Source: JBCCTX01 sp964468435 (lineage in GTDB: Bacteria; Bacteroidota; Bacteroidia; J057). From it: a DNA stretch of 64,000 nucleotides. This document shows, in pieces, positions 1-9,318 of the stretch. Below the pieces are notes generated by a model that ran no database searches, was not told the origin of the DNA, and saw only the letters and a program-made list of their open reading frames with translations. A program made the translations under genes and the position numbers. Each line of letters begins with the position of its first letter. The first letter of the stretch is position 1. The stretch is taken from the NCBI GenBank assembly GCA_964468435.1, contig CAYXVE010000015.1:1-64000 (forward strand), in the 5' to 3' direction.

Positions 1-864
1 AGACCAGGTACCCGTGTCCTGAAAACCAGAGGCTGCATTGGCAGCAAGGGTAGCGAAAGTCCCGCAGATCTCTTGATCAGGACCTGCTACGGCTAGGGTC
101 GGATTATCGAAGAAGGTGATTTCAACCTCATCCTGGCTTGAGCACGCGCCATCCAGAATCATCCATCTTAGTGTATAGGTATTTCCTGCAACCCCATTGA
201 AAGAAGATGTCGGGCTGTCTGAAGCACCTAGTGATCCTCCAGAACCTGAAACGATGGTCCAGCTACCTGTTTCTCCCAATAATGTGTTATTTCCTTCGAG
301 TGTAGTAGAAGTACCACAAACGTTTTGGTCAGTTCCAGCAGCAGCCTGAGTAATATTACAAGTAATCTCTATTTCACCATCCATGTATTCACTATCTGAG
401 ATCATGTTGATAAATGAATCATTAATCACTTTTGTACTGTCTTGATCAAATATCAATGGAGTAGAAGCCGTGGGTGCCAATGTTGTGAATGTAACCCTTA
501 GTGCAGTAAAAGAATTGCTAACAGGCGTCAAAAATCCTGCTTCATATTCTACTGTACCATTTGTAGTGTTAAAGTTAGGACCTACCGTAGCAAGGTCAAA
601 GTAACCTGTGAGCGAAGTTACTTGCAGGTAAGTGGGATCAAAGCTAAAGTATACAGCGGCCGTACTGACCTGATCCCCACTGGGGTCTATAACAATATCC
701 AATGAGACCGTATCACCAACAGCCCTTGTTGCTGGATCAGGGAAGAAACTAATAGATTCCTGTCCTGATGCAGAATGCATTAATAGGAAGGACAATAATA
801 GAAGTCCCCAGAATCTTATGTGCAAGAGAAAGAAATTTGTTAAACCAGCGTACATGTTTGGCAT
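1..864 (-). CDS. Secreted cohesin-like / PKD-like repeat protein, C-terminus beyond window
   Basis: I translated this frame by hand; it stays open from an ATG at 862-864 to base 1, so at least 288 residues are present and the C-terminus lies off the left edge. A hydrophobic N-terminal segment ending near SASGQ is a signal peptide (a second in-frame ATG at 853-855 would shorten it by three residues). Residues about 40-160 resemble a cohesin-type beta-sandwich, with the pattern FSFDPTYLQV followed by a phrase about bounded values typical of cohesin folds. Two repeats then begin AGTDQNVCG and AGPDQEICG, the cysteine-containing PKD-like repeats common in Bacteroidota surface proteins. The start lies 36 bases after the stop of the cohesin/dockerin gene upstream on the same strand, so the two are probably co-transcribed. 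A T9SS tail would be expected but cannot be seen. Specific function is unknown. Confidence 0.8.
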   Translation of the reverse strand, partial: MPNMYAGLTNFFLLHIRFWGLLLLSFLLMHSASGQESISFFPDPATRAVGDTVSLDIVIDPSGDQVSTAAVYFSFDPTYLQVTSLTGYFDLATVGPNFNTTNGTVEYEAGFLTPVSNSFTALRVTFTTLAPTASTPLIFDQDSTKVINDSFINMISDSEYMDGEIEITCNITQAAAGTDQNVCGTSTTLEGNNTLLGETGSWTIVSGSGGSLGASDSPTSSFNGVAGNTYTLRWMILDGACSSQDEVEITFFDNPTLAVAGPDQEICGTFATLAANAASGFQDTGTWS

Positions 865-900
865 ATATGTCTTAGTAATTTTCTCAAATTTACAATTAAT

Positions 901-2709
901 TTATTTTACGATAAAAATATTATTATATTTATTTTTATTATCTTCTATAAATAAGTTGAATATCCCTTTATTTGAAATATGAATAGAAGTATTGATCAGT
1001 TGTTTTTCTGATATAATTATTTTGTTTTTGATAGCTTTTCCATGTAGATCAAAGATTTTCAGCGAAACCGGGTAGATTAAATCAGGCGGAGCAATACTAA
1101 TGACACCATTAGAAGGATTGGGATAAACTGCTAATGGATTAGTTTGTGGAGGTAATAGAAGAACAGGGGGGGAAACAAATGCCCTGTCTAGGACACTTTC
1201 ACCTCTAAATGTAATATTGGTATTTTTGAACCGAGACTGATCAAATGAAAGCGCTACATTTCCCACTTTCTTTTTTACCAATACGATCTCACCAACATAT
1301 AAAGATCCTGAAAATGGGCTTTCCATAAATCCTGCTGACATGCTGATCTGACCGAGTTTGTTATCAAATTCTTCCATTAGCTTGACATCAAATTCATTTG
1401 ATAAGCTTACTTCAATTACTTCTGATACATAAGGATCAAATGACAAGAAAGCTTCCATACCATCTACAGCTTGTTTGCCAGATTCCAGTTGAAGCAGTAT
1501 TCTGGAGGTATCATTCTGAGTATCTGTTTCCATTTCTATGGTGTACAGTACTGCAGATTTGGAGTTATTCAGTTTCGGGGACAAAGCCAATCTTTCTAGT
1601 GCATTTCCGGGGTTTTCGCCCGTTTGATTATAATTGCTTAACATGACTGAAAAGTCAACGATATTAATACTTTGATCTCCATTAAAGTCTGCTATATCTT
1701 TATATCCATCTTGAGTGGAATTTTTATTGTAGCTGGAGAGCAAAACTGAAAAGTCAATGATATTGACGCGATTGTCATTGGTTGCATCCCCCATTCTCAA
1801 TTCATCAAACAGAATATTATTTTCTCCAGCTTCGATATTTACGCGTTGTACTCTTTTTAGTGATTTGGGATGTTTGATACATATATCATATGTGCCTAGT
1901 GCAATGTTCGATAGTGTAAAGTGTCCCTGGTCATTGGTTGTGATGGTGTATTCATATAAGGGATTGGAATCATTCGAGGGGTCAAAGAAATGAACGCTCA
2001 AACGTCCTGTATCCAGCTCTCTTGCTTGAAGATCTATATCAGCAAGAATAATCGATGAAGAACAATCAAAGATGTCTCCCGATAAGCCCTTAGTCGTGCT
2101 TATTGTTACCGGGTTAGTTCCATCATTGGAAAGATGACTGTTGATAAAGGTTAAAGCGTTTCCTGCGGGGGTCGTGCTGAAATCAAACAGAAGATTGGGA
2201 TCTCCATTTATATCGAGTATTTCAAAGCACAAGTTTCCGATATCTATCCATTCCTGATCATTAATTTCCGGGCAGCTGTATGTACTGCTATCAGGCTTGA
2301 GGGTGAGGGTAATATAGATATTGCCAGCATCCTCAATATGGTTTTGCGTATGCCAGGCTGATCCATTCCCCTGATCGTAGCAAAGATCACTTCCATCAAA
2401 ATTGACAGAAGTATAGGACAGAAAACTTACAACTTGTTGATCATACGTTAAAGCGATAGAGGATGTACCTATTCTAAAATGTTGTGCATCTTGGGCTTTG
2501 ATCTGAATAAGCGCACAAAAAGAACTGTCTTCGCAATTTATTTCTCCATTTATTCTCAAATTGGCTTTCTGAGCGATGATGCTAGTATGGGGCAGCAGGG
2601 AGAAGCAGACAATTGCCCTTATGAAAGCTAAACCCGGTTTTTGACGAAAAACGTTAAATACCCCATGAGATATTAAATGGAAAACGTACATTATATTTTT
2701 TGATAGCAT
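901..2709 (-). CDS. Secreted cohesin-dockerin-cohesin protein with T9SS sorting domain
   Basis: This 602-residue protein has an N-terminal hydrophobic region ending near SIIAQ and a cohesin-like domain at about residues 50-200. A small carboxypeptidase-regulatory-like sandwich follows (about 215-300), then a type I dockerin module at about 306-363. The dockerin has two F-hand loops, GDATNDNRVNIIDFSVLL and ADFNGDQSINIVDFSVML, both with the D-x-N/D-x-D/S calcium pattern. A second cohesin-like domain lies at about 383-510, and the last ~80 residues (YPNPSNGVISI onward) form a T9SS type A sorting domain. In clostridial cellulosomes cohesin binds dockerin; here both occur in one polypeptide next to another cohesin-like protein, so self-assembly or cross-binding on the surface is an inference. 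No catalytic domain is visible. An internal ATG seven codons in is an alternative start. Confidence 0.8.
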   Translation of the reverse strand: MLSKNIMYVFHLISHGVFNVFRQKPGLAFIRAIVCFSLLPHTSIIAQKANLRINGEINCEDSSFCALIQIKAQDAQHFRIGTSSIALTYDQQVVSFLSYTSVNFDGSDLCYDQGNGSAWHTQNHIEDAGNIYITLTLKPDSSTYSCPEINDQEWIDIGNLCFEILDINGDPNLLFDFSTTPAGNALTFINSHLSNDGTNPVTISTTKGLSGDIFDCSSSIILADIDLQARELDTGRLSVHFFDPSNDSNPLYEYTITTNDQGHFTLSNIALGTYDICIKHPKSLKRVQRVNIEAGENNILFDELRMGDATNDNRVNIIDFSVLLSSYNKNSTQDGYKDIADFNGDQSINIVDFSVMLSNYNQTGENPGNALERLALSPKLNNSKSAVLYTIEMETDTQNDTSRILLQLESGKQAVDGMEAFLSFDPYVSEVIEVSLSNEFDVKLMEEFDNKLGQISMSAGFMESPFSGSLYVGEIVLVKKKVGNVALSFDQSRFKNTNITFRGESVLDRAFVSPPVLLLPPQTNPLAVYPNPSNGVISIAPPDLIYPVSLKIFDLHGKAIKNKIIISEKQLINTSIHISNKGIFNLFIEDNKNKYNNIFIVK

Positions 2710-3104
2710 GGCAATAAATTCAGGTATTCTAAAACGTTCAATTAAGTAATCCAGGTTATTGGTCAGGTTTGATCGAGTACTTATATGAATAAGACATAAA
2801 TTATCTATCTTATATAATACAAAAATAATAAAATATTAAATAAAGTTATATATGACTTGTGTATAAACGGTACATATTTATGCATTAATTGAATTATTTA
2901 TTATTGAAAAAATATTCTCAGAATGATAGAGCGAAATAACTGACACTGAATATCCATTACAATAGATGGAGAAATGTCTTACTTTTGGAAAAAAGGCTAA
3001 TTATATAGGAAATGAGAAGGGTAGAGAAGCTTGATGGGGCTGAGTACAACTTATTTTGGCTAAAGAGATATTATATTTCAGGATAACTATAGGGTTGAAG
3101 CCAC
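2710..3104. other. AT-rich intergenic region between two surface-protein genes
   Basis: This 395-base stretch separates two minus-strand genes. It is strongly AT-rich and I see no coding sequence. A minus-strand match to the Bacteroidota -7 element (TATTTTTG, reverse complement of 2820-2827) lies about 110 bases upstream of the 2709 start, but no -33 element stands at the expected distance. In DNA this AT-rich such a match could be chance. Confidence 0.4.
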
Positions 3105-6100
3105 TTAGCGTAGAATTTCGAATTTCAGGTATTCCTGCATAGAATGAGTCGCTATTTTCAGCACGTAAATACCATCAGGTAAATCTGGTAAAAAGAGTTT
3201 TTGGATAAATTGATCCTTTTGAAGGTATATATTCTTTTCACTGATGAGCTGTCCCATAAGGTTGTAGATATACCATCGAGAGGGACCTTTGGGGAACTTA
3301 TTGAGTTGTACTTCGAAAGTACCCTGGTTGGGGTTGGGAATGATAGCTATTTTTCCTCGCTGAATGGTTTCTTTTTGTGATGTAATGATCAGGTTGACCA
3401 TTTTTTCAATAGTATCTCGCCCACAACTATTACTAACTTCCAGTGTTACGATGTATATCCCAGCTTTGGGGTATGTATAGGAGGGATTTTCAGTAAAAGC
3501 CAGATATCCATTACCAAAGTTCCAGTTATAGGTATTACCGAAGCGTGAGCGGTTGACAAAAGTGACAGAGGTACTATCTATGGTAAAATCAAAATCTGCC
3601 TTAGGTTTTGCACCTTCATGATAGACTGTAACGGTTGCAGTATCTCTACAGGCCCCGTTGGAGACTACCACCTGGTATTTACCAGTTGCTAGTCCAGTGG
3701 CTGTTTGAGTAAATTGTGCGGGAGAGGTTTGCCACCAGTAATCATAGGAATCGCTTTGTGGGATCACATTTACTGTAGCAGAGCCACTTGCTTCAAGACA
3801 TGCAGAGGGGGTAGATGAAGTAGTTAGCGCCAGGTTACAACTGCTTTCTGCCTGGAATTCCAGAAGGGTGCAGGTCGTATCGCTAGCACATGCGTTACCG
3901 GCGATGAGGCAAACTTCAAATACTCCTGTATCAGGGAAGCTATGTTGTGGGTTGATCAGGGAGCTTCCTGAACCATCTCCGAAGTCCCATTGATATGAAT
4001 CGGCATCTTTACTGCTGTTGCTAAAGTTGACTTCCAGCCCTGAGGTAACAGCACTAAAGCTGGCTGCGGGCAGGATTTCGATCTCTCCAATGTTTACTTC
4101 CAGTTCACTAATACAGTTGTTTTCATCCGTAACGGCTACAGTGTGCGACCCTGGAGCCAGGCCGGTGGCCGTCTGACTGGTCTGTCCATTATCCCATTCG
4201 ATGAGATAGTTACCTACTCCACTGGAAACAGAAATACTGGCAGTGCCGTCGTCAAGGTTGCAGTTGGCATCCCTGACCGAGATGAGGGTAACTTCGGGTA
4301 TACCCGTACTTTCTATGTTGAAATTACGGGTAATTTCACATTGATTCTGATCTGTGATCACCACATTGTATTCACCTACGGGAAGCTCATTCAGTATTTC
4401 TGTAAAATCACTGCTTTGGGTACCGCTATTTCCGGTGCTCCACACTACCTGATAGGGAGGAGCGCCCTGAGAAACGGTTGCGGTTACGGCTCCATTGGAA
4501 GAGTCGCAGGAGGCTGCCTGTACTTCTAGGTCTATGGATGGGCCGTCAGTAAGAGAGACTGTTACAATACTTTTGGAAGTACAGCCTTTAGCATCCAGTA
4601 CAGTCAGATTGTAGGTATCCGGTGCGAGATTCCGGATTGTATCGGTATTTTGGGAATTATTCCACAGGATATCGTATGGTGCAGTACCGCCTGTAATGTC
4701 TACCCATGCAGCGCCATTATCTTCACCACAGGTGGCATTTTCAGAATCTGTGACAAGTACTGGTCCAGGAAGGTTTGATATTGAGAGGGTATCAATGGTT
4801 CTGCAATTGTTGGCATCGGTTACGGTGACAGTATATTGACCTTCACCAACATTGCGGAGCGTATCTCCACTTTGACCATCGTTCCACAAAATATTGTAGT
4901 CAGGAGTGCCGCCAGAAATATTGATATAAGCAACACCGTCTTCCTGGTCGCAATTGGCATCCTGTGTAAATGTTTCCACATCTGGTGCAGAGGTGCTGGT
5001 CAGGGTGATTGAGGATTGAGCCTCACATTCATTATCATCTGTAACCGTAACTGTATAAGTACCAGGTCCTAGGTTTTCCAGTGTTTCTCCACTTTGGCCA
5101 TGATCCCATTGTATGTCAAAAGGTGCTGTTCCTCCTTCTACACTTACGGTTGCAGCGCCATTATTCAGGTCGCAACGGGCATTCTGAAATTCTACTTTCA
5201 GGGTAGGGGCATCTGCATTCGATACCTCAACTGTGTCGCGATCCTGGCAGCCATTTTCATCTGTAACGGTTACCGTGTAAGTCCCAGCTTCCAGTTCTGT
5301 GGCAGGTAGCGAAGAAACGCCGACAGCATTTAGGCCATTGTTCCAGGTAATCTGATAGGGAGGAAGACCGCCAGATACTTCTGCGGTAGCAATGCCATTG
5401 TTTTCACTACAGGTGGCATCCTGGACATTCGTGATGCTGGCTTCGGGGACATCAGTATCCATGATGGTAAAGGAGCGTGCGACTTCACAGCCCGCCTCAT
5501 CAGAGATGGTAACGCTATATTCACCGGAAGGGATATTTTCGATACTGCTGCCGTTTTGTCCATTGCTCCAAAGGATGTTGACGATTCCCTGGGATCCATC
5601 TACACTGACTGATGCAGCGCCATTGGCTTCCCCACAAGTGGCATCTGTAAGATTTTCCAGATCTGCACTGAGGGTACAGGCTGTTTCAGCACATGTTTGA
5701 GCGTATTTAATCAGGTATGCACCATTGTCTTCGAAAACGGCTTCGTTATCAGTGGGGTCGAAGTCGAAGGTGGTGCCAGTAAAATAGCCTATGACAAATA
5801 TATCTCCTTTTGAATTTAATTCTATTCCATACCAATTACCTCCTGAACGAAACCCTGTTAGGTCAGGACTAAAAAGAAACTCTATTTTCCCCTTTCTATC
5901 AAATTTACCTATGAAAGAATTATTGTAAACGTCATTATTAGGTGTTTTTTTATCCACTCCATCACCTCCTGATCCTCCCGTTATATAATGATTATTTTGA
6001 AAATCATAATCCACTTCATAAGTTACTCCGCCAGGCCTACCAAGTGGATTGAATGTGAAAAAGAAGTCGTAATATAGTCTATCAAGTTCTCTACTTACAC

Positions 6101-8390
6101 GAGACCATGATGGACCATTGCTTCCATTTGGCTCAAGTTTAGACCCTCCTAAATAAATATCTTCATTTGGTCCAACTTTTACAGATATATTTGTTCCTTT
6201 GAAATCTAATCCTGGAGCGGGATCAGTTGAAGTCAATGTAATGTCTTCAAAAAGGCCATCTAAATTGTACTTTATTACTATTGGATTGTTATTCGCTGGG
6301 CTACCAGGGTTATTGATGATACCAGATTCAGGAGAAAATTCTCCACTTTCTGAAATCATATTTCCTGAAATGTAGATTTCATCATTTTTATAGGCTATGT
6401 CCGTACCGAATTCAAATGAAGAACCTCCTGCATTAAATCCATAAAGAAATCCTCCAAAAGGGTTGAATTTTGCGAGAAAGATATCCAGACTTCCATTTGA
6501 CTCTATACTAACCTCTGGGTCTAAGTTTAATCTTTCTTCAAAAGAACCTGTAATATAGATATTTCCTTCTAAATCTGTGTCAACTCCACCTGCTGAGAAT
6601 CCCGAAGAATTTTCTGTAATGCTCTCAAAAGGCAGTGCCCATAATAAAGTACCTCTCAAATCGTATTTAGCGAGGAATATACCATTAAAGTCATCTAGTA
6701 AAAATTGCCCTTCAGATGGATCAAGATCTGAGGAAAAGTAAACTTCACCTAATAAAATTATATTACCGTCCTGATCCAAAGCGAGTCCGTGTATACTTGC
6801 TCCATTGATTTTTTTATGAAAAACCTGTATCCCATTATTATCATATTTGGCAAAATAATCATCTCCAGCTATCACGATATTGTCAGCATTATCCATTTCT
6901 ATTTCATGAGGGATATCAGGTATCTTCACGGCCCAGTCGAAGACAGGCACGAGTGAGTCGCAGTCAAATACCTGTATTTCCCGGCAAAACTCACGCGAGC
7001 CACAAGCACCTGTTACCGTCAGGCAGACCTGGTAGGTTCCTTTGCTGCTGTAGGTATACTGAGGATTAACCTGCGAGGACTGAGCGCCATCGCCAAACTG
7101 CCAGGAGTAGCTACCCTGTCCAAAGGATTGATTGTAAAAAGTGGCGGTTCTACCATCGAGCGTATGTTCGAATTGCGGAACGGCGCAGGGTTCACCGGGT
7201 TCTGCCAGATTAATGATAAGGGTTATGGGCTGGGTTTGCAGGATGAGATCCGGAGCCTGGGAATTGGTAATCTCACAGTGGTAGGTACCGGCTTCGTTTA
7301 GGGTCAGGTTTTGAAAACTGAGTTCAGGATCATTGGTAACAGCATAGGGTTGCTGCCCTTCGTCTTTAAACCAGCGGTATGTGCTGCCTGATACATCCAG
7401 GTCAAAACCGAGTTTGTAAGTCAAGTCAGTACCTTCATCAAGCTGAAAGGTACGTATGGTACCGGTCGGTTTTTGTCCGGCGTATTTGAAGGTCTGAATT
7501 CCCAGATTAGGGAGTATATCCTGAAAGGTGAAAAAGTTTTCATCTATGATCAGTTCTGTGAGGTTGCTGAGATAATCAAAATCAGGCAGGGAGGTAAACT
7601 GATTTTTGGAACAATCTATCCGGGTAAGCTGCGGGCAATTTGCCAGGCTTGGGAAGGGGCCACTGAGGGAATTGACCCAGATATCGAGTCTTCCGAGCTT
7701 GGGGAGATTTGAAAAATCGGGTAGACTTCCGGTGAGCTGATTATCGCCAAGTTGCAGGATTTCGAGGTTAGGAATATTGGAAAAATCGGGAATGATACCG
7801 ACGATGTTACTCTGAAAAAGGTAGAGTTCCCTGAGGTTGGGGGTACTGGCAAAGTCTGGGAGGGTCGTATTGAGGGGTACCCGGTTGAGACCGAGTACCT
7901 CCAAATTGGACATATTGGAAAAGTTAGGGATAGCTCCGCTAAGGTTGTTGATGCTGAGGTTGAGAAAACGCAGGGAGGGCAACTGATAATCTTCGATTAT
8001 GCCATCAAACTGGTTGTTGTTCAGACTTAGGGTATCCAGTTGGGGCAATTGGTCAAATCGGGGTATATTGCCACTAAGCTGATTGTTGTCCAGCCGTAGT
8101 ACTTCGAGAAACGGTAGATTGAGATCAGGGAGATTTTGTCCGGGCTTCGTAGAAAGGTTCTGGTTGTAGAGTGCTATCCGTATGATTCGTCCTTCACCAT
8201 TGAGGGAGATACCTTTCCAGGTATTGACATCCTGATTGATATCCCAGGGTATACCCTCAATTGCTTCGTACAGCCGGATGAGTTCATCGCGATCCGTATT
8301 TTGGCTGAATACATATTGAGGGAAAATCCACATACTGTGAGCATACAAGCATAGAACAAGTATTATGATTTTGGAATAGCACTTTTTCAT
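3105..8390 (-). CDS. Giant multidomain adhesin: LRR, Ig/PKD, propeller, SprB repeats, T9SS tail
   Basis: This 1761-residue secreted protein opens with a signal peptide (ending near YVFSQ) and plant-type leucine-rich repeats at about residues 30-297 (LRLDNNQLSGNIP and similar). An Ig-like segment (about 310-395) and a PKD domain (about 400-477, WQFGDG) follow. Residues 478-900 form a repetitive region like SBBP/beta-propeller repeats (GNIYITGSF type). Seven SprB-type repeats of ~70 residues (about 905-1435; motif DATCGxxNGxAxVxVxGG) come next, then a PKD domain, an eighth divergent SprB repeat, another PKD domain and a T9SS sorting domain from about 1680. SprB repeats are known from the flavobacterial gliding adhesin, so a surface adhesion or motility role is plausible. 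The propeller part is clearly more AT-rich than the rest of the gene. No enzyme active site is recognisable. Confidence 0.85.
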   Translation of the reverse strand: MKKCYSKIIILVLCLYAHSMWIFPQYVFSQNTDRDELIRLYEAIEGIPWDINQDVNTWKGISLNGEGRIIRIALYNQNLSTKPGQNLPDLNLPFLEVLRLDNNQLSGNIPRFDQLPQLDTLSLNNNQFDGIIEDYQLPSLRFLNLSINNLSGAIPNFSNMSNLEVLGLNRVPLNTTLPDFASTPNLRELYLFQSNIVGIIPDFSNIPNLEILQLGDNQLTGSLPDFSNLPKLGRLDIWVNSLSGPFPSLANCPQLTRIDCSKNQFTSLPDFDYLSNLTELIIDENFFTFQDILPNLGIQTFKYAGQKPTGTIRTFQLDEGTDLTYKLGFDLDVSGSTYRWFKDEGQQPYAVTNDPELSFQNLTLNEAGTYHCEITNSQAPDLILQTQPITLIINLAEPGEPCAVPQFEHTLDGRTATFYNQSFGQGSYSWQFGDGAQSSQVNPQYTYSSKGTYQVCLTVTGACGSREFCREIQVFDCDSLVPVFDWAVKIPDIPHEIEMDNADNIVIAGDDYFAKYDNNGIQVFHKKINGASIHGLALDQDGNIILLGEVYFSSDLDPSEGQFLLDDFNGIFLAKYDLRGTLLWALPFESITENSSGFSAGGVDTDLEGNIYITGSFEERLNLDPEVSIESNGSLDIFLAKFNPFGGFLYGFNAGGSSFEFGTDIAYKNDEIYISGNMISESGEFSPESGIINNPGSPANNNPIVIKYNLDGLFEDITLTSTDPAPGLDFKGTNISVKVGPNEDIYLGGSKLEPNGSNGPSWSRVSRELDRLYYDFFFTFNPLGRPGGVTYEVDYDFQNNHYITGGSGGDGVDKKTPNNDVYNNSFIGKFDRKGKIEFLFSPDLTGFRSGGNWYGIELNSKGDIFVIGYFTGTTFDFDPTDNEAVFEDNGAYLIKYAQTCAETACTLSADLENLTDATCGEANGAASVSVDGSQGIVNILWSNGQNGSSIENIPSGEYSVTISDEAGCEVARSFTIMDTDVPEASITNVQDATCSENNGIATAEVSGGLPPYQITWNNGLNAVGVSSLPATELEAGTYTVTVTDENGCQDRDTVEVSNADAPTLKVEFQNARCDLNNGAATVSVEGGTAPFDIQWDHGQSGETLENLGPGTYTVTVTDDNECEAQSSITLTSTSAPDVETFTQDANCDQEDGVAYINISGGTPDYNILWNDGQSGDTLRNVGEGQYTVTVTDANNCRTIDTLSISNLPGPVLVTDSENATCGEDNGAAWVDITGGTAPYDILWNNSQNTDTIRNLAPDTYNLTVLDAKGCTSKSIVTVSLTDGPSIDLEVQAASCDSSNGAVTATVSQGAPPYQVVWSTGNSGTQSSDFTEILNELPVGEYNVVITDQNQCEITRNFNIESTGIPEVTLISVRDANCNLDDGTASISVSSGVGNYLIEWDNGQTSQTATGLAPGSHTVAVTDENNCISELEVNIGEIEILPAASFSAVTSGLEVNFSNSSKDADSYQWDFGDGSGSSLINPQHSFPDTGVFEVCLIAGNACASDTTCTLLEFQAESSCNLALTTSSTPSACLEASGSATVNVIPQSDSYDYWWQTSPAQFTQTATGLATGKYQVVVSNGACRDTATVTVYHEGAKPKADFDFTIDSTSVTFVNRSRFGNTYNWNFGNGYLAFTENPSYTYPKAGIYIVTLEVSNSCGRDTIEKMVNLIITSQKETIQRGKIAIIPNPNQGTFEVQLNKFPKGPSRWYIYNLMGQLISEKNIYLQKDQFIQKLFLPDLPDGIYVLKIATHSMQEYLKFEILR

Positions 8391-8854
8391 ACCCCATCTA
8401 TTTCTCGAATAATGTCAAATAATGTTGAATTATAACCTGTGGTCCAATTTACAAATTCCCTGTTAAACTTAAAGTATATTTACTGTCAAATTTCTTACAA
8501 GGATAAATTATTTTTAATAGATATTAGACGAAAAATGTAAAGTCTAGAATGAGTATCTGGAAGATAGGGGGTGACATGTTGAGGGTAAGTGAAGAATGTC
8601 TAAACTAGATATAAGTGCCTAAACAAGTTTGAACGTCGTGTGTCAATGTATGCCACCTCCCGTGTAGAAAAAATGCGCCGAATAAGTAAACTGCAATGCT
8701 AATTTTACACTATAAATGTATATGAAATAGCAGAATTGATCTATTGAGAGTTAGCGACAGGTTGAATAGAGGTGTGATAAGGGATCATGACTTATTATTC
8801 CGGACTAACGCTATAGTTGATAGGAAGATTCAATAATCCAGTACATAAATCAGA
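8391..8854. other. Intergenic region without recognisable gene
   Basis: The 464 bases between the giant adhesin and the LytTR remnant contain no open frame with recognisable content on either strand. The adhesin promoter should lie here, but I find no clear TAnnTTTG element on the minus strand. Together with the neighbouring LytTR fragment this may be a decayed region. Confidence 0.35.
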
Positions 8855-9118
8855 TCAAAACAGGTTGAAAAACTCTTCCTTTTTACTTCTTGCCACAGGT
8901 ATTTCGTGGCCATTTTTCATGATCGGATATCCCCGTTTTCCCTTGATATACTTTTGAATTAAAGTAAGGTTGACGAAGTGAGAGTGGTGAACCCGGAAAA
9001 ACTGAGATCCTTTGATCTGTCCTTCAATTTCTTTGAGCGTTTTGGAGATCATCAGGGATTCGCCCTGCCGGGTATAGATTTTGATAATGATATTAATAAT
9101 ATACGATACAAAAAGCAA
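8855..9118 (-). pseudogene. Truncated LytTR DNA-binding domain, remnant of a response regulator
   Basis: The 87-codon frame (first usable start TTG at 9118) encodes most of a LytTR DNA-binding domain. The recognisable parts are KIYTRQGESLMISKTLKEIE, then FFRVHHSHFVNL (the conserved F-x-R-x-H-x-S-x-x-V-N core), a GYPIMKNGHEIPV strand and an S-K-K-E-E-F end. A stop codon (TAA, minus strand) lies six codons upstream, where the first LytTR strand and the whole receiver domain should be. LytTR proteins of Bacteroidota normally have a ~120-residue receiver in front, usually beside a histidine kinase gene; neither is present. I read this as the surviving 3' end of a broken regulator gene. A stand-alone mini-LytTR protein is possible but less likely because the fold is incomplete. 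Confidence 0.6.
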
Positions 9119-9318
9119 TAAACGTATGAAAAGTTAAAATCTAATGCATCAGTGTAAGTTTTGCACGAGTATGATACTTGTTCAATGGCAATGAAGCCAT
9201 GTTGATGATAGCCAGATAATACTTTTATCTCAGTCTACTTAAGACTGAAAAATGTCAACCCCAAAGAAAAAGTCCTTTTATCCTTACAAGGGTAGCTTAA
9301 AGAGGTAACATTTGCATT

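Noticed and set aside
4100..5700. Periodic ~210-base direct repeats resembling a repeat array or CRISPR
   Set aside because: They are the coding sequence of seven SprB-type protein repeats in one open frame, with diverged DNA and no constant short repeat or spacers.
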